NCBI GenBank assembly: GCA_947630135.1
Contig: CANRGH010000021.1
Location: 1 to 39,475 of the forward strand
Length of the DNA: 39,475 nucleotides
Direction: 5' to 3'
DNA from: an uncultured Monoglobus sp.
GTDB lineage: Bacteria; Bacillota; Clostridia; Monoglobales; Monoglobaceae
A model generated the notes under the pieces. That model worked only from the letters and a program-made list of their open reading frames with translations, made no database searches and had not been told where the DNA came from. The translations under genes and the position numbers were made by a program. Each line of letters opens with the position of its first letter. Within the stretch, counting starts at the first letter, position 1. Shown piece by piece: positions 25,021 through 33,226 of the stretch.

Positions 25021-26832
25021 TTAACCCGCGAACTGCGCCCTGTAAAGATCAGCGTACTCCCCGCCGAGCTTCATAAGCTCCTCATGCTTACCCTGCTCCA
25101 CAATATGTCCGTTTTTCATAACCAAAATAATGTCCGCGCCGCGTATCGTGGACAGGCGGTGGGCGATGATAAAGCTCGTTCTGCCTTCGCGCAGTCTGTT
25201 GACGGCCTCCTGTATCTGTGCCTCGGTTTTGGTGTCAACGGAGCTTGTGGCTTCGTCGAGGATCAGAATATTCGGCTTTGTCAGGAACGCTCTGGCTATT
25301 GTTATAAGTTGCTTTTCACCGGCGGAAACCGCTGTTTCCTCATTATTTACAATCGTTGCGTAGCTCTTGGGAAGTGTTTTCACAAAATTGTCAACAAACG
25401 TGGCCTTGCATGCGTCAAGAAATTCCTCGCGGGATATATGTCTGTCCTTTGGAACGCCGTATATGATATTCTCGGCGATAGTTGCGTCATACAGCCACGT
25501 GTCCTGGAGCACCATGCCGATATTGCGCCTGAGCGCGGCGCGGCTCAGCTTGTGAATATCAATACTGCCGTCGAGAATAATCTCTCCGCTGTCAATTTCG
25601 TAAAACCGCTCGATAAGATTAACAAGCGTCGTTTTTCCCGCGCCCGTCGTACCCACTATAGCAACGGTCTGACCGGGCATAACATTGAGGTTCATATGCT
25701 CGATAAGCTTTTTATCGGGCGTGTAGCTGAACGACACATCCTTGAATTCTATTTGACCCTTAAGCTCATATTCGTCATAGGCACCGTCAGCGTCCGCCGG
25801 CTCGTCGGGACTTTCAAGCAGCTCGTAAATTCTGTCCAGCGATACAAGGCCCGACTGCAGAATGCCGATCATTTGCGACAGCGATGTGAAAGGCTGCTGG
25901 AACTGTCTGGCATACTGAATAAACGCCTGCACCTCGCCTACACTCATGCTTCCGTTTATTATTTTTAAGGCTCCGACAAGCGCGACGACAATATAATTAA
26001 TGTTGGTAACAAAGCGCGACAGTGGCTGGATAAGATTAGTGACAACGGACGCGCGCATTGATGCTTTATACAGCTCCCCGTTCTGCGAGTCAAATGTTTC
26101 GATAAATTCATTCTCGCGGTTATACGCCTTTATTATATTGTGGCCGCCGACGCTTTCCTCAACGTTTGAGTTGATTTTTCCCATGTACTGCCACTGTTTC
26201 ATAAAGGCGGGAGCGGAAAGCGCGGTCATTTTTTTCACGATAAATCCGGAAAGCGGAATCAGAACTATCGTCACAAGAGCAAGATGCCATGAAAGTGTGA
26301 GCATCATGATTACCATGCCGACAAGCATAAGCAGCCAATATATAAGGTCTCCGCCGGTTTGATTGAGCGTTGTGACAACATTGTCAACGTCGTTTGCCGC
26401 GCGGCTCATTATGTCTCCGCGCTTATTTGTGTCATAGTAGTTAAGCGGCAGGGTCCACAGCTTTTTTTCGACTTTTTCGCGCAGATCCGCCGCTATGCGC
26501 GCCGATATACGCGCCGACGCGCGTCCGGCAAACCATTTGGTGATAAACTGCATGAAATATATGAGCGTGGCAAGGCCCGCCCAAAAAAAGAATGTTCTCC
26601 AGTCTATGCCGCCTGTGCCGAGCCCTCTCACGATCGAGTCTGTCGCGCCTCCCAGCACGCGCGGTCCTATCGCGGTGAACACGCCCGAAGCTATGAGCGC
26701 GGCGATCATCAGCGAGCACCGTGATCTATAGGCGGCAAAAAGACCGATAAGCCTTTTCGCGGAGCCTTTGTTTATCTGATTTTTCTGATTTCTCATGCTT
26801 TTTGATTTTTTCTGTGTTTTTGATCTGCTCAT
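25021..26832 (-). CDS. ABC exporter, half-transporter B (permease plus ATPase, 603 aa)
   Basis: A fused six-helix exporter membrane domain (about 25-330) and ATPase domain: Walker A VGTTGAGKTTLVNL, signature VSAGEKQLITIARAF, Walker B NILILDEATSSVD with the normal catalytic Glu, and an H-loop AHRLS. The N-terminal 25 residues are very basic. Its start overlaps the upstream half-transporter stop by four bases (ATGA), so the two form a heterodimer of the LmrCD/BmrCD multidrug type. The position upstream of the four ligase genes suggests export of, or self-protection from, their product. Confidence 0.93.
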   Translation of the reverse strand: MSRSKTQKKSKSMRNQKNQINKGSAKRLIGLFAAYRSRCSLMIAALIASGVFTAIGPRVLGGATDSIVRGLGTGGIDWRTFFFWAGLATLIYFMQFITKWFAGRASARISARIAADLREKVEKKLWTLPLNYYDTNKRGDIMSRAANDVDNVVTTLNQTGGDLIYWLLMLVGMVIMMLTLSWHLALVTIVLIPLSGFIVKKMTALSAPAFMKQWQYMGKINSNVEESVGGHNIIKAYNRENEFIETFDSQNGELYKASMRASVVTNLIQPLSRFVTNINYIVVALVGALKIINGSMSVGEVQAFIQYARQFQQPFTSLSQMIGILQSGLVSLDRIYELLESPDEPADADGAYDEYELKGQIEFKDVSFSYTPDKKLIEHMNLNVMPGQTVAIVGTTGAGKTTLVNLIERFYEIDSGEIILDGSIDIHKLSRAALRRNIGMVLQDTWLYDATIAENIIYGVPKDRHISREEFLDACKATFVDNFVKTLPKSYATIVNNEETAVSAGEKQLITIARAFLTKPNILILDEATSSVDTKTEAQIQEAVNRLREGRTSFIIAHRLSTIRGADIILVMKNGHIVEQGKHEELMKLGGEYADLYRAQFAG

Positions 26833-28574
26833 GCGCTCGCCTCCGTTTCGCTGTCAGGCTGGGTCGAGGCGATCTCGATATAAGTGGCGCAGCGCCCAAT
26901 AAGCTCGTCGTGCGTTCCCATATCCTCGATTTCGCCGTTGTTTAGGACAATGATATTGTCCGCGTCTTTGATCGAGGCGACGCGCTGGGCCACAACGATA
27001 ACGGTCGCGTCCGAGCTGATCTCATCAAGCGCGGCGCGCAGCTTTTTGTCTGTCGCGTAATCCAAGGCCGAAAACGAGTCGTCAAAAAGATAGACCTTCG
27101 GTCTGCGGACGATCGCTCTTGCGATTGCCAGTCTCTGGCGCTGACCGCCCGAATAATTCGCGCCGCCTTCCGACACGCGCATATTTATGCCGTTCTCTTT
27201 TTCACGTATAAATTCCTCGGCCTGAGCCACGCGGAGCGCGTCCCATATCTCATCGTCGGAGGCGTCGCTTTTGGTATAAAGCATGTTCTGTTTAAGACTG
27301 CCCGCGAAAAGAAACGCCTTCTGGGGAACCATACCGACAGCCGCGTCAAGCTCGGTTTTTTTCAGATCTTTGATATCAACGCCGTCAAACAAAACTCTGC
27401 CGCTCGTGGCGTCGGTCAAACGTGGGATAATATTGAGCAAGGTGGTTTTTCCGCTGCCCGTTGAGCCGATTATGGCGGTCTTGGTTCCGGGCCTTGCCGT
27501 GAACGAAATATTTTTAAGCACAGGCTCAACGTCCGGATCATCGGGCGCGTAAGAATAGCTGACGTTTTCAAATCTTATCTCTCCGCGCGGATCGTTGAGC
27601 GAAACGGGATCCTCGCGCTCCTCAATCGAGCTTTCGGCGTCCAGCAGCTCGCTGATGCGTTTTGCGGAAACCTGCGCTCTGGGCAGCATGATGAACACTA
27701 CCGAGGTTGAGAGCGTGGCCGTTAAAATAAACGATAAATATGTGATAAACGCGATGATTTCGCCGACCTGCACGCCGCCGCCTTGCGCGAGATAACCGCC
27801 GTACCACAGGACCGCGACGGTCGCGGCGTTTACGATAAACATAAACAGCGGGATCATCAGCGTGGGTATTTGCGACGTTACCAGGCCGATCTTATACAGT
27901 TCGTCGTTGATCTTGCCGAATCTCTTTTTTTCAAAATTTTCCTGCACAAAAGCCCGCGCCACGCGCACACCTGTGATCTGATCTCTCAGAATTCCGTTCG
28001 TGTCGTCGATACGCGCCTGCTGTTTGGAAAAATACGGTACGATGTATAACAATAATATGACCGCGATAATAGTAAGGATAGGCACGGTTATCAGCACCAC
28101 TACGGAGAGCGCGATACTCTGCGCCAGCGCCATAATAACTCCGATAACAAACATTATCGGAGTGGCGACTATCACAGTCAGCGCAACCGTAAGAAACTGA
28201 ATGATCTGTTCCACGTCGTTTGTCGCGCGCGTGATAAGCGTCGGCGCGCCGAAAACAGCGATCTCCTTTTGCGAGTAAGAAAGGATCTTTGTATATATTT
28301 TTTTGCGCAGATCGCGCCCCATCGACAAAGCCGTCTTTGCGCCCAAAATGCCCGCGCCGATCGCGCACGCGAATTGTATGACCGAAAGCAGGAGCATAAG
28401 TATGCCTTTATTTATTATGTATCCGGTGTCGCCGCTCGCGACTCCGTAGTCGATAATTCCCGCGTTGATCCTGGGAAGATAAATAGAAAGCAGCGTTTGC
28501 CCTATTTGGAAAGCAATAACCAAAACCACAAGCTTGACGTAGGGCTTCAGCTGCTTTCCGATAAAACCGAACAT
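26829..28574 (-). CDS. ABC exporter, half-transporter A (permease plus ATPase, 581 aa)
   Basis: An exporter membrane domain (about 15-310) and ATPase domain: Walker A IGSTGSGKTTLLNI, signature YSGGQRQRLAIARA, Walker B KVYLFDDSFSALD. The residue after the Walker B aspartate is Asp instead of the catalytic Glu, the asymmetry typical of heterodimeric exporters, in which one of the two ATP sites is degenerate. RBS AAGGGG lies just before the ATG. It is the first gene of the six-gene operon and has a good promoter about 85 bp upstream. Confidence 0.93.
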   Translation of the reverse strand: MFGFIGKQLKPYVKLVVLVIAFQIGQTLLSIYLPRINAGIIDYGVASGDTGYIINKGILMLLLSVIQFACAIGAGILGAKTALSMGRDLRKKIYTKILSYSQKEIAVFGAPTLITRATNDVEQIIQFLTVALTVIVATPIMFVIGVIMALAQSIALSVVVLITVPILTIIAVILLLYIVPYFSKQQARIDDTNGILRDQITGVRVARAFVQENFEKKRFGKINDELYKIGLVTSQIPTLMIPLFMFIVNAATVAVLWYGGYLAQGGGVQVGEIIAFITYLSFILTATLSTSVVFIMLPRAQVSAKRISELLDAESSIEEREDPVSLNDPRGEIRFENVSYSYAPDDPDVEPVLKNISFTARPGTKTAIIGSTGSGKTTLLNIIPRLTDATSGRVLFDGVDIKDLKKTELDAAVGMVPQKAFLFAGSLKQNMLYTKSDASDDEIWDALRVAQAEEFIREKENGINMRVSEGGANYSGGQRQRLAIARAIVRRPKVYLFDDSFSALDYATDKKLRAALDEISSDATVIVVAQRVASIKDADNIIVLNNGEIEDMGTHDELIGRCATYIEIASTQPDSETEASA

Positions 28575-28659
28575 TGCAATTCCCCTTTCAAAATTTTGAT
28601 CAGCAAGGCTGAAAATAGGTAAATATTATTTTAGAGAATAATAAGCATCTTCCAAAAAT

Positions 28660-28689
28660 ATACTACAGCAAATCGGTCTCGCATGTCAA
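28660..28689 (-). promoter_or_regulatory. Promoter of the ABC / ATP-grasp / GH3 operon
   Basis: On the minus strand: consensus TTGACA (28684-28689), 18-bp spacer, TAGTAT (28660-28665). It gives a leader of roughly 80 bases before the first ABC gene. I see no comparable promoter in the short gaps inside the operon. Confidence 0.65.
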
Positions 28690-28890
28690 TAGATATAACA
28701 CGAAATGCGCGTTTTTTGACGTAAACAGACTTTATATCCGCATACGGGGTAATAAACGGAAGGCCGCTTTCGGAATTTACAAACTGTTAATATTTTATCG
28801 CGCCCGGTGCGGATATTTTTAATTTTGCAAGTTTAGCGGCGCGGCTGAATATATTTATATGTATATTCAAATTTGTATTGGAGTGGTTTT
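28690..28890. other. Gene-free stretch before sigK
   Basis: No convincing ORF on either strand between the operon promoter and sigK. I looked for a sigma-E-type promoter (CATACAAT-like -10), expected for sigK, and found no clear one; CATACGGG near 28740 is too weak to call. The last 60 bases are AT-rich and may hold the sigK promoter. Confidence 0.4.
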
Positions 28891-29586
28891 ATGCTCGCGT
28901 TTTTAAATTCGCTTATTCATTCGCTTATTTTACTTGTGTCGTACATCTCAAATCAGGCATCGTTTCCGAAGCCTTTGAGCCGCGCGGAGGAAGAGGAGTA
29001 TCTGCGCCGCATGGCAGAGGGCGACGAGGACGCGAAAAACAAGCTGATAGAGCACAACCTGCGGCTCGTGGCGCATGTGGCGAAAAAATATTCCGCCGCC
29101 GTCCACTGCGGCAGCGACAGCGAGGACCTGCTGTCGATAGGCACGATCGGGCTTATCAAGGGCATATCGAGCTTTGACCCGTCAAAGGGCACCCGCCTCG
29201 CGACCTACGCCGCCCGCTGCGTTGAGAACGAGATACTGATGATGTTCCGAAGCCGCAAAAAGAGCCGGAACGACGTGTCTCTGAGCGACCCGATAGGCAC
29301 CGACAAGGAGGGCAACGCGATAATGCTGATGGACGTTATCGAGAACGACGACAGCGACATTTTTGACAAAATAGAGATGAAGGGCAGCGTCAGGACCTTG
29401 TATTCCAACCTGAGCTCAAAGCTCACGCCGAGGGAGCGGAAGATAATCGTGCTGCGCTACGGCCTGATCGACGGAAAATGCCGCACCCAACGCGAGATCG
29501 CGGCTATGCTCGGCATATCGCGGTCATATATATCCCGTATCGAAAAAAAAGCCGTTTCAAAGCTCGGGGAGGGCATTAAAGACTAA
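28891..29586 (+). CDS. sigK: RNA polymerase sporulation sigma factor K (pro-sigma-K)
   Basis: A 231-residue sigma-70 family protein that aligns well with sigma-K: KPLSRAEEEEYLRRMAEGDE, NKLIEHNLRLVAHVAKKY, DLLSIGTIGLIKGI (region 2.2), LATYAARCVENEILM (2.3-2.4), VSLSDPIGTDKEGN, and a region 4 helix-turn-helix RTQREIAAMLGISRSYISRI. I chose the ATG with TTGGAGTGG upstream. The first 17 residues are hydrophobic (MLAFLNSLIHSLILLVS), the inhibitory pro-sequence, with cleavage expected before Tyr18 as in Bacillus. So late mother-cell activation probably needs an SpoIVFB-type protease. The gene is continuous, with no skin-type interruption. It shows the host forms, or recently formed, endospores. Confidence 0.93.
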   Translation: MLAFLNSLIHSLILLVSYISNQASFPKPLSRAEEEEYLRRMAEGDEDAKNKLIEHNLRLVAHVAKKYSAAVHCGSDSEDLLSIGTIGLIKGISSFDPSKGTRLATYAARCVENEILMMFRSRKKSRNDVSLSDPIGTDKEGNAIMLMDVIENDDSDIFDKIEMKGSVRTLYSNLSSKLTPRERKIIVLRYGLIDGKCRTQREIAAMLGISRSYISRIEKKAVSKLGEGIKD

Positions 29587-29627
29587 AACCGAGGCTTTTT
29601 CTTCTGTTTTTTTGAGCAGTTATTACC

Positions 29628-29657
29628 TTGACTTTGATAGGTAATGTATGTTATAAA
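29628..29657 (+). promoter_or_regulatory. Promoter of the HAD phosphatase gene
   Basis: TTGACT (29628-29633), 18-bp spacer, TATAAA (29652-29657), about 33 bp upstream of the GTG start. Fair match. Confidence 0.5.
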
Positions 29658-29689
29658 TTAAGCAGTATTTATTTTGGAGTGATTTTATT

Positions 29690-30478
29690 GTGATAAGGTT
29701 TATTGCCTGCGATCTGGACGGCACGCTGCTTAATTCTCGGAAAGAGCTGCCGGACGGACTGAAAACGACAGTGGACCGGCTTAATCGCAGGGGCGTGGTG
29801 TTCGCGCCCGCGAGCGGCAGACAGTATTTTAAGGTCAGGGAACAGTTTGAGCCGATAAGCATGAATTTTATGTACATAGCGGAAAACGGGGCCTACGTCG
29901 TGATGGACGGCAGGGTCATTGTGCGCGACTGCCTTGACAGCGGAACAGCGAAGGATGTTATAAAGCGCGCGAGGCGGATGCCGGGCGTCTATCCCGTGCT
30001 TTGCTGCGAGGACAGCGCGTATGTGGAGCGGGGCGGCCAGGGCATAAGCGAGGTCAAAAAATATTATAAAAGGCTTGACACCGTTTCCGATCTGATCGAC
30101 TACTGCGAAACCAAGAATATCCTTAAAATCGCCATATTCACCTACGGAGACGCCTATGAGGAGATTTTCAAAAAGCTCCCCGAATACACCGGAAAAGCGC
30201 AGGTGATCGTCTCGGGAGCCAACTGGGTCGACGTGATGAAAAACGGCGTTTCAAAGGGCTCCGCGGTCAGGAAGATACAGCAGATTTGCGGATACGCCAA
30301 GGATGAATGCATGTGCTTTGGGGACTATCTGAACGACTTTGAGATGCTGCACGAGTGCGGGGAGAGCTTCGCCATGGCGAACGCGCATGAGCAGCTCCGG
30401 CGCGCCGCCAAACATATCGCGCCGTCAAACGACGAAAACGGAGTGATAAAGGTCATATCCGAATGGTTTGATTTATAG
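29690..30478 (+). CDS. Cof-type HAD-IIB phosphatase
   Basis: A 262-residue protein with GTG start and TTGGAGTGA upstream. HAD motif I is ACDLDGTLLNS (residues 6-16, nucleophile Asp8). Motif II (Ser/Thr) is in FAPASGRQYF. Motif III (Lys) is near NGVSKGSAV, and motif IV is CMCFGDYLNDFEML with the two aspartates. The cap between motifs II and III is the C2 type of the Cof family. Such enzymes dephosphorylate sugar phosphates, nucleotides or flavin intermediates with broad specificity, so no exact substrate is offered. A monocistronic gene with its own promoter and terminator. Confidence 0.9.
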   Translation: MIRFIACDLDGTLLNSRKELPDGLKTTVDRLNRRGVVFAPASGRQYFKVREQFEPISMNFMYIAENGAYVVMDGRVIVRDCLDSGTAKDVIKRARRMPGVYPVLCCEDSAYVERGGQGISEVKKYYKRLDTVSDLIDYCETKNILKIAIFTYGDAYEEIFKKLPEYTGKAQVIVSGANWVDVMKNGVSKGSAVRKIQQICGYAKDECMCFGDYLNDFEMLHECGESFAMANAHEQLRRAAKHIAPSNDENGVIKVISEWFDL

Positions 30479-30487
30479 CAACCACAG

Positions 30488-30514
30488 AACCGCGGAACGG
30501 TTTTCCGCGGTTTT
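30488..30514 (+). terminator. Terminator after the HAD phosphatase
   Basis: AACCGCGGAA (30488-30497) pairs perfectly with TTCCGCGGTT (30503-30512) across a 5-base loop, followed by a short T run (30511-30514). A strong stem with a short tail. Confidence 0.75.
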
Positions 30515-30552
30515 AAAACGCTCAAAAGTTTTTTACAAAAGGATTACAGGGA

Positions 30553-30581
30553 TTGATAAATCTTTTGAGGCGTGTTATAAT
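30553..30581 (+). promoter_or_regulatory. Promoter of the thioesterase gene
   Basis: TTGATA (30553-30558), 17-bp spacer, TATAAT (30576-30581). Close to consensus, about 43 bp before the TTG start. Confidence 0.75.
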
Positions 30582-30623
30582 ATTTCGATAGACAAACGAT
30601 AAACATGGGAGGAGGCGGCTGTT

Positions 30624-31112
30624 TTGGAAAACGCAACCGAAAAGGCCCGAAAGGTTTCTGAATCGTACACCGAGCAGGTGCAGATGATAACTTCTCAGGA
30701 CCTGAACGGCTACGGCAGATTGTTCGGCGGACGGCTTATGGAGTGGATCGACGTCGTCGCGGGCATTGTGGCGCGCCGCCACAGCGGGCACAACGTGACC
30801 ACCGCCATGGTTGACACTCTTTGCTTCCGCGCCCCGGCTTATCCGAACGACACGCTCGTTCTCGCGGGGCAGGTCACATGGGTCGGCAACACCTCGATGG
30901 AGGTGTGCGTCCGCACAATGGTCGAAGACTATGACGGGGAAAAGCGCACGATAAACAAGGCGTACCTGGTGCTTGTTGCGCTTGACGAGAACGAGAGGCC
31001 CGCGAGGGTACCGAGGCTTATCCTCGAAAACGAGGAGCAGCGCATGGAGTGGGAGCTTGGCGAGCGGCGCCAGCAGCTTCGAAACGAGAGGCGCAGAATA
31101 AACGCGGGCTAA
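30624..31112 (+). CDS. Acyl-CoA thioesterase, hotdog fold
   Basis: A 162-residue single hotdog domain of the YciA/BFIT type: QMITSQDLNGYGRLFGGRLM (about 20-39, catalytic Asn/Asp-Gly region and the hotdog helix), then DVVAGIVARRHSG, MVDTLCFRAPAYPNDTLVLA and VTWVGNTSMEVCVRTMVED. It hydrolyses acyl-CoA to free acid and CoA, usually as a hexamer in the cytosol. The start is TTG, supported by GGAGGAGG eight bases upstream; an ATG within that region is out of frame. The C-terminal 20 residues are very basic and acidic mixed (ELGERRQQLRNERRR), probably a helical tail. Confidence 0.9.
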   Translation: MENATEKARKVSESYTEQVQMITSQDLNGYGRLFGGRLMEWIDVVAGIVARRHSGHNVTTAMVDTLCFRAPAYPNDTLVLAGQVTWVGNTSMEVCVRTMVEDYDGEKRTINKAYLVLVALDENERPARVPRLILENEEQRMEWELGERRQQLRNERRRINAG

Positions 31113-31136
31113 AATATAATTGCGGGATGATTGCTG

Positions 31137-32213
31137 ATGATTGCGAGACGAACACCGAAAATTGAACTATCGTACATGAATATAATCTGCGCGATGCTCG
31201 TTATATTCATTCACTGCGCGTCGGTGCTGATAAGCGCGCTGACGCCCGCGGACGCGGCGTTTAACATTGTGTTTGTGCCGTGGCGGTTCAGTACGTTCGT
31301 CGTGCCCGCGTTTATATTTATGAGCGGCGTAAAGTATTTTCTGACCGACCGCAGAATGAATTATTTTCGGTTCTACAAAAGTCGCGTGACGCGGGTCATA
31401 ATCCCGTATATGCTCTGGGTCGCGATCTATATGATATTTTTTGTAAATCACCATTATTTCGACTTTTCGTGGGACAAGCTCATCCGGTCATGGATCCACG
31501 GCGACCTTGTGGGGCATTTCTATTTCGTGATCATAATCGTTCAGTTTTATCTGCTGATGCCGATCTGGATGTTCGCGCTGCGGCGCCTGAGGCCCGCGGC
31601 GGGACTGGCGTTTTCGATAATGCTGTCGATAGTGTTCGGTTTTAACTTAAATAACATATTCGGTCTGATCTTCCCGAATTACGTGTTTGAGTGGAACGAC
31701 GTCATCTTCACAAAATATCTGTTCTACTGGGTCCTGGGCTGCTATGTGGGCATGAACTATTCGGCGTTCAAAAAGACGGTGCTCGAAAAAAAGGCGCTGA
31801 TCACGGCGGTGTTCCTGCTGTCCGGCGCGCTTGATATATTTCTGGCGTACAGGACGTATAATATGACGGCGCCCTGGATGGAGGAAATACACATCATGTA
31901 CTGCTCGGCGGCGATCATATTTTTCTTTATGCTGACGTCGGTCATCGCCGGCGGCAGAAAAAAGATAACGTGGTTCACACGCGCGCTGGACGAGGAGTGC
32001 TACAACATATATTTGTCCCACTGCCTGGTGGTGTTATGGCTTAACGATTATCTGATAACCGAGGCGGGTATGAGCGACGCGGTGCGGCGCTTCCAAATCG
32101 TCACCGCGGCGGCGTATCTTGTTCCGATAGTGTTCTGGCTGTTGTGGTGGGCGATAAAGCTCGGCGCGTCAAAGCTCGGCGGATTGATCAAAAGACGGCT
32201 GAAGGCCGCATAA
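31137..32213 (+). CDS. Acyltransferase 3 family membrane protein
   Basis: A 358-residue protein with about ten membrane helices. It has the acyltransferase-3 signature near the N terminus (NIICAMLVIFIHCASV with the conserved His), the early RFYKSRVTRVIIPYMLW segment and a GHFYFVIIIVQFYLLMP helix. These proteins O-acylate sugars, wall polymers or lipids at the membrane. I chose the ATG at 31137 over a TTG six bases upstream; RBS is weak (GGGA). It lies 24 bp downstream of the thioesterase and probably shares its transcript. Specific acceptor unknown. Confidence 0.85.
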   Translation: MIARRTPKIELSYMNIICAMLVIFIHCASVLISALTPADAAFNIVFVPWRFSTFVVPAFIFMSGVKYFLTDRRMNYFRFYKSRVTRVIIPYMLWVAIYMIFFVNHHYFDFSWDKLIRSWIHGDLVGHFYFVIIIVQFYLLMPIWMFALRRLRPAAGLAFSIMLSIVFGFNLNNIFGLIFPNYVFEWNDVIFTKYLFYWVLGCYVGMNYSAFKKTVLEKKALITAVFLLSGALDIFLAYRTYNMTAPWMEEIHIMYCSAAIIFFFMLTSVIAGGRKKITWFTRALDEECYNIYLSHCLVVLWLNDYLITEAGMSDAVRRFQIVTAAAYLVPIVFWLLWWAIKLGASKLGGLIKRRLKAA

Positions 32214-32239
32214 TAATATTAAAGAAAGGTTTTGATAAA

Positions 32240-32812
32240 ATGAAGTATTCAAAGATATTGGCCGCAGCTTTGGCGGCGGCGTTGATGTGCGCGGCACTTA
32301 CCGCGTGCGGAGGCGGGAGTGGCGGTTCGGATCAGACATCGGCCGCGGCTCCGACGCCTGACGGCGGCTCGGCGGCGGAAACCCAAAGCGGATCGGCCTC
32401 GAACCTGCTGACCGACAAATACCCGAATTACGCGAAGTCATACACCGACGAGTTCGGAGCGTTCGTGAACGGCGATATGGACAAAATTTTTAACGGCGTC
32501 GCCGATCTGAACGCCGACAATTTCACCGAATGGAAGGCGCTTTACGATCAATATTACGACCGCTGTGAGCACTGGTACAACGAGCTTGGCGGCGCGGAGA
32601 TGCTGGTTCCCGAGGACAAGGCGCAGGCGCACAAGGACCTGACCGTCGCGGTTGGCACGATATACAAAATTCTGGAGGGCATGGAGCCGAGAGTGACCGC
32701 CGCCGAGGGCGGGGATTTCTCGCAGCTCACCTCGCTCGCGAGCGAATACGCCGAGGCCGATCAAATCGCTCACGACATGTGGGACAGGGCATCGGCGGAG
32801 GTTTTGAAATAA
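32240..32812 (+). CDS. Small exported lipoprotein of unknown function
   Basis: A 190-residue protein with a lipoprotein signal: basic MKYSKILAA, a hydrophobic Ala-rich stretch and lipobox LTAC with the lipidated Cys at 23. A low-complexity Gly/Ser/Ala/Pro/Thr linker follows (about 24-58), then an acidic helical domain rich in aromatic residues (YAKSYTDEFGAFVNGDMDKI, WKALYDQYYDRCEHWYNELG). It is predicted to sit on the outer face of the membrane. AAAGAAAGG precedes the ATG. I recognise no family. It lies 26 bp after the acyltransferase and may belong to its transcript. Confidence 0.75.
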   Translation: MKYSKILAAALAAALMCAALTACGGGSGGSDQTSAAAPTPDGGSAAETQSGSASNLLTDKYPNYAKSYTDEFGAFVNGDMDKIFNGVADLNADNFTEWKALYDQYYDRCEHWYNELGGAEMLVPEDKAQAHKDLTVAVGTIYKILEGMEPRVTAAEGGDFSQLTSLASEYAEADQIAHDMWDRASAEVLK

Positions 32813-32827
32813 ATTTTTGCAAAACAC

Positions 32828-32855
32828 TTGATTTTTCGCGGGAATGGGTTATAAT
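32828..32855 (+). promoter_or_regulatory. Promoter of the DUF1858 gene
   Basis: TTGATT (32828-32833), 16-bp spacer, TATAAT (32850-32855), about 33 bp upstream of the ATG. No terminator separates it from the lipoprotein gene. Confidence 0.6.
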
Positions 32856-32887
32856 ATTTAATAGACAAAAGATAGGAGGAATATATT

Positions 32888-33100
32888 ATGGCAAAACAGG
32901 TAACAAAAGACACGATAATCATGGACGCGCTGAGGATCGACCCGGGTACGGCGGAATTTTTCATGCAGATAGGCATGCACTGCCTCGGCTGCCCCTCGTC
33001 GAGCGGCGAGAGCATTGAGCAGGCCTGCGCGGTCCACGGCGTTAACTGTGACGAGCTTGTTGACAAGATTAACAGTTATCTCGCGTCAAAAGAGGCATAA
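32888..33100 (+). CDS. DUF1858 domain protein
   Basis: A 70-residue protein spanning one DUF1858 domain: VTKDTIIMDALRIDPGTAEF, FMQIGMHCLGCPSSSGESIE, then a single further Cys (NCDEL). The CLGCPSS motif is the hallmark cysteine pair of the family, which is common in anaerobes and often beside iron-sulfur or redox genes. It probably binds a metal or reacts as a disulfide. AGGAGG precedes the ATG. Function not established. Confidence 0.9.
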   Translation: MAKQVTKDTIIMDALRIDPGTAEFFMQIGMHCLGCPSSSGESIEQACAVHGVNCDELVDKINSYLASKEA

Positions 33101-33133
33101 TTTAAAAGTTTTTGAGAAATTTACAAAAACATA

Positions 33134-33163
33134 TTGACAAACAGACCGCGGTTGAGGTATAAT
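33134..33163 (+). promoter_or_regulatory. Promoter of yceD-rpmF
   Basis: Consensus TTGACA (33134-33139), 18-bp spacer, consensus TATAAT (33158-33163). The 5' leader is about 57 bases. Confidence 0.85.
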
Positions 33164-33226
33164 AATCGCTGTCTGTTTGGTCGTATGGTATTTTTGCGCG
33201 CACGCGCGGAATGAACGGAGACAAAA

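Noticed and set aside
24952..25968. Plus-strand 338-residue ORF opposite the ABC transporter gene
   Set aside because: The minus frame has complete Walker A, signature and Walker B motifs; the plus frame has none.
31280..31645. Alternative-frame ORF inside the acyltransferase gene
   Set aside because: Overlaps a clear multi-helix membrane protein; no RBS.
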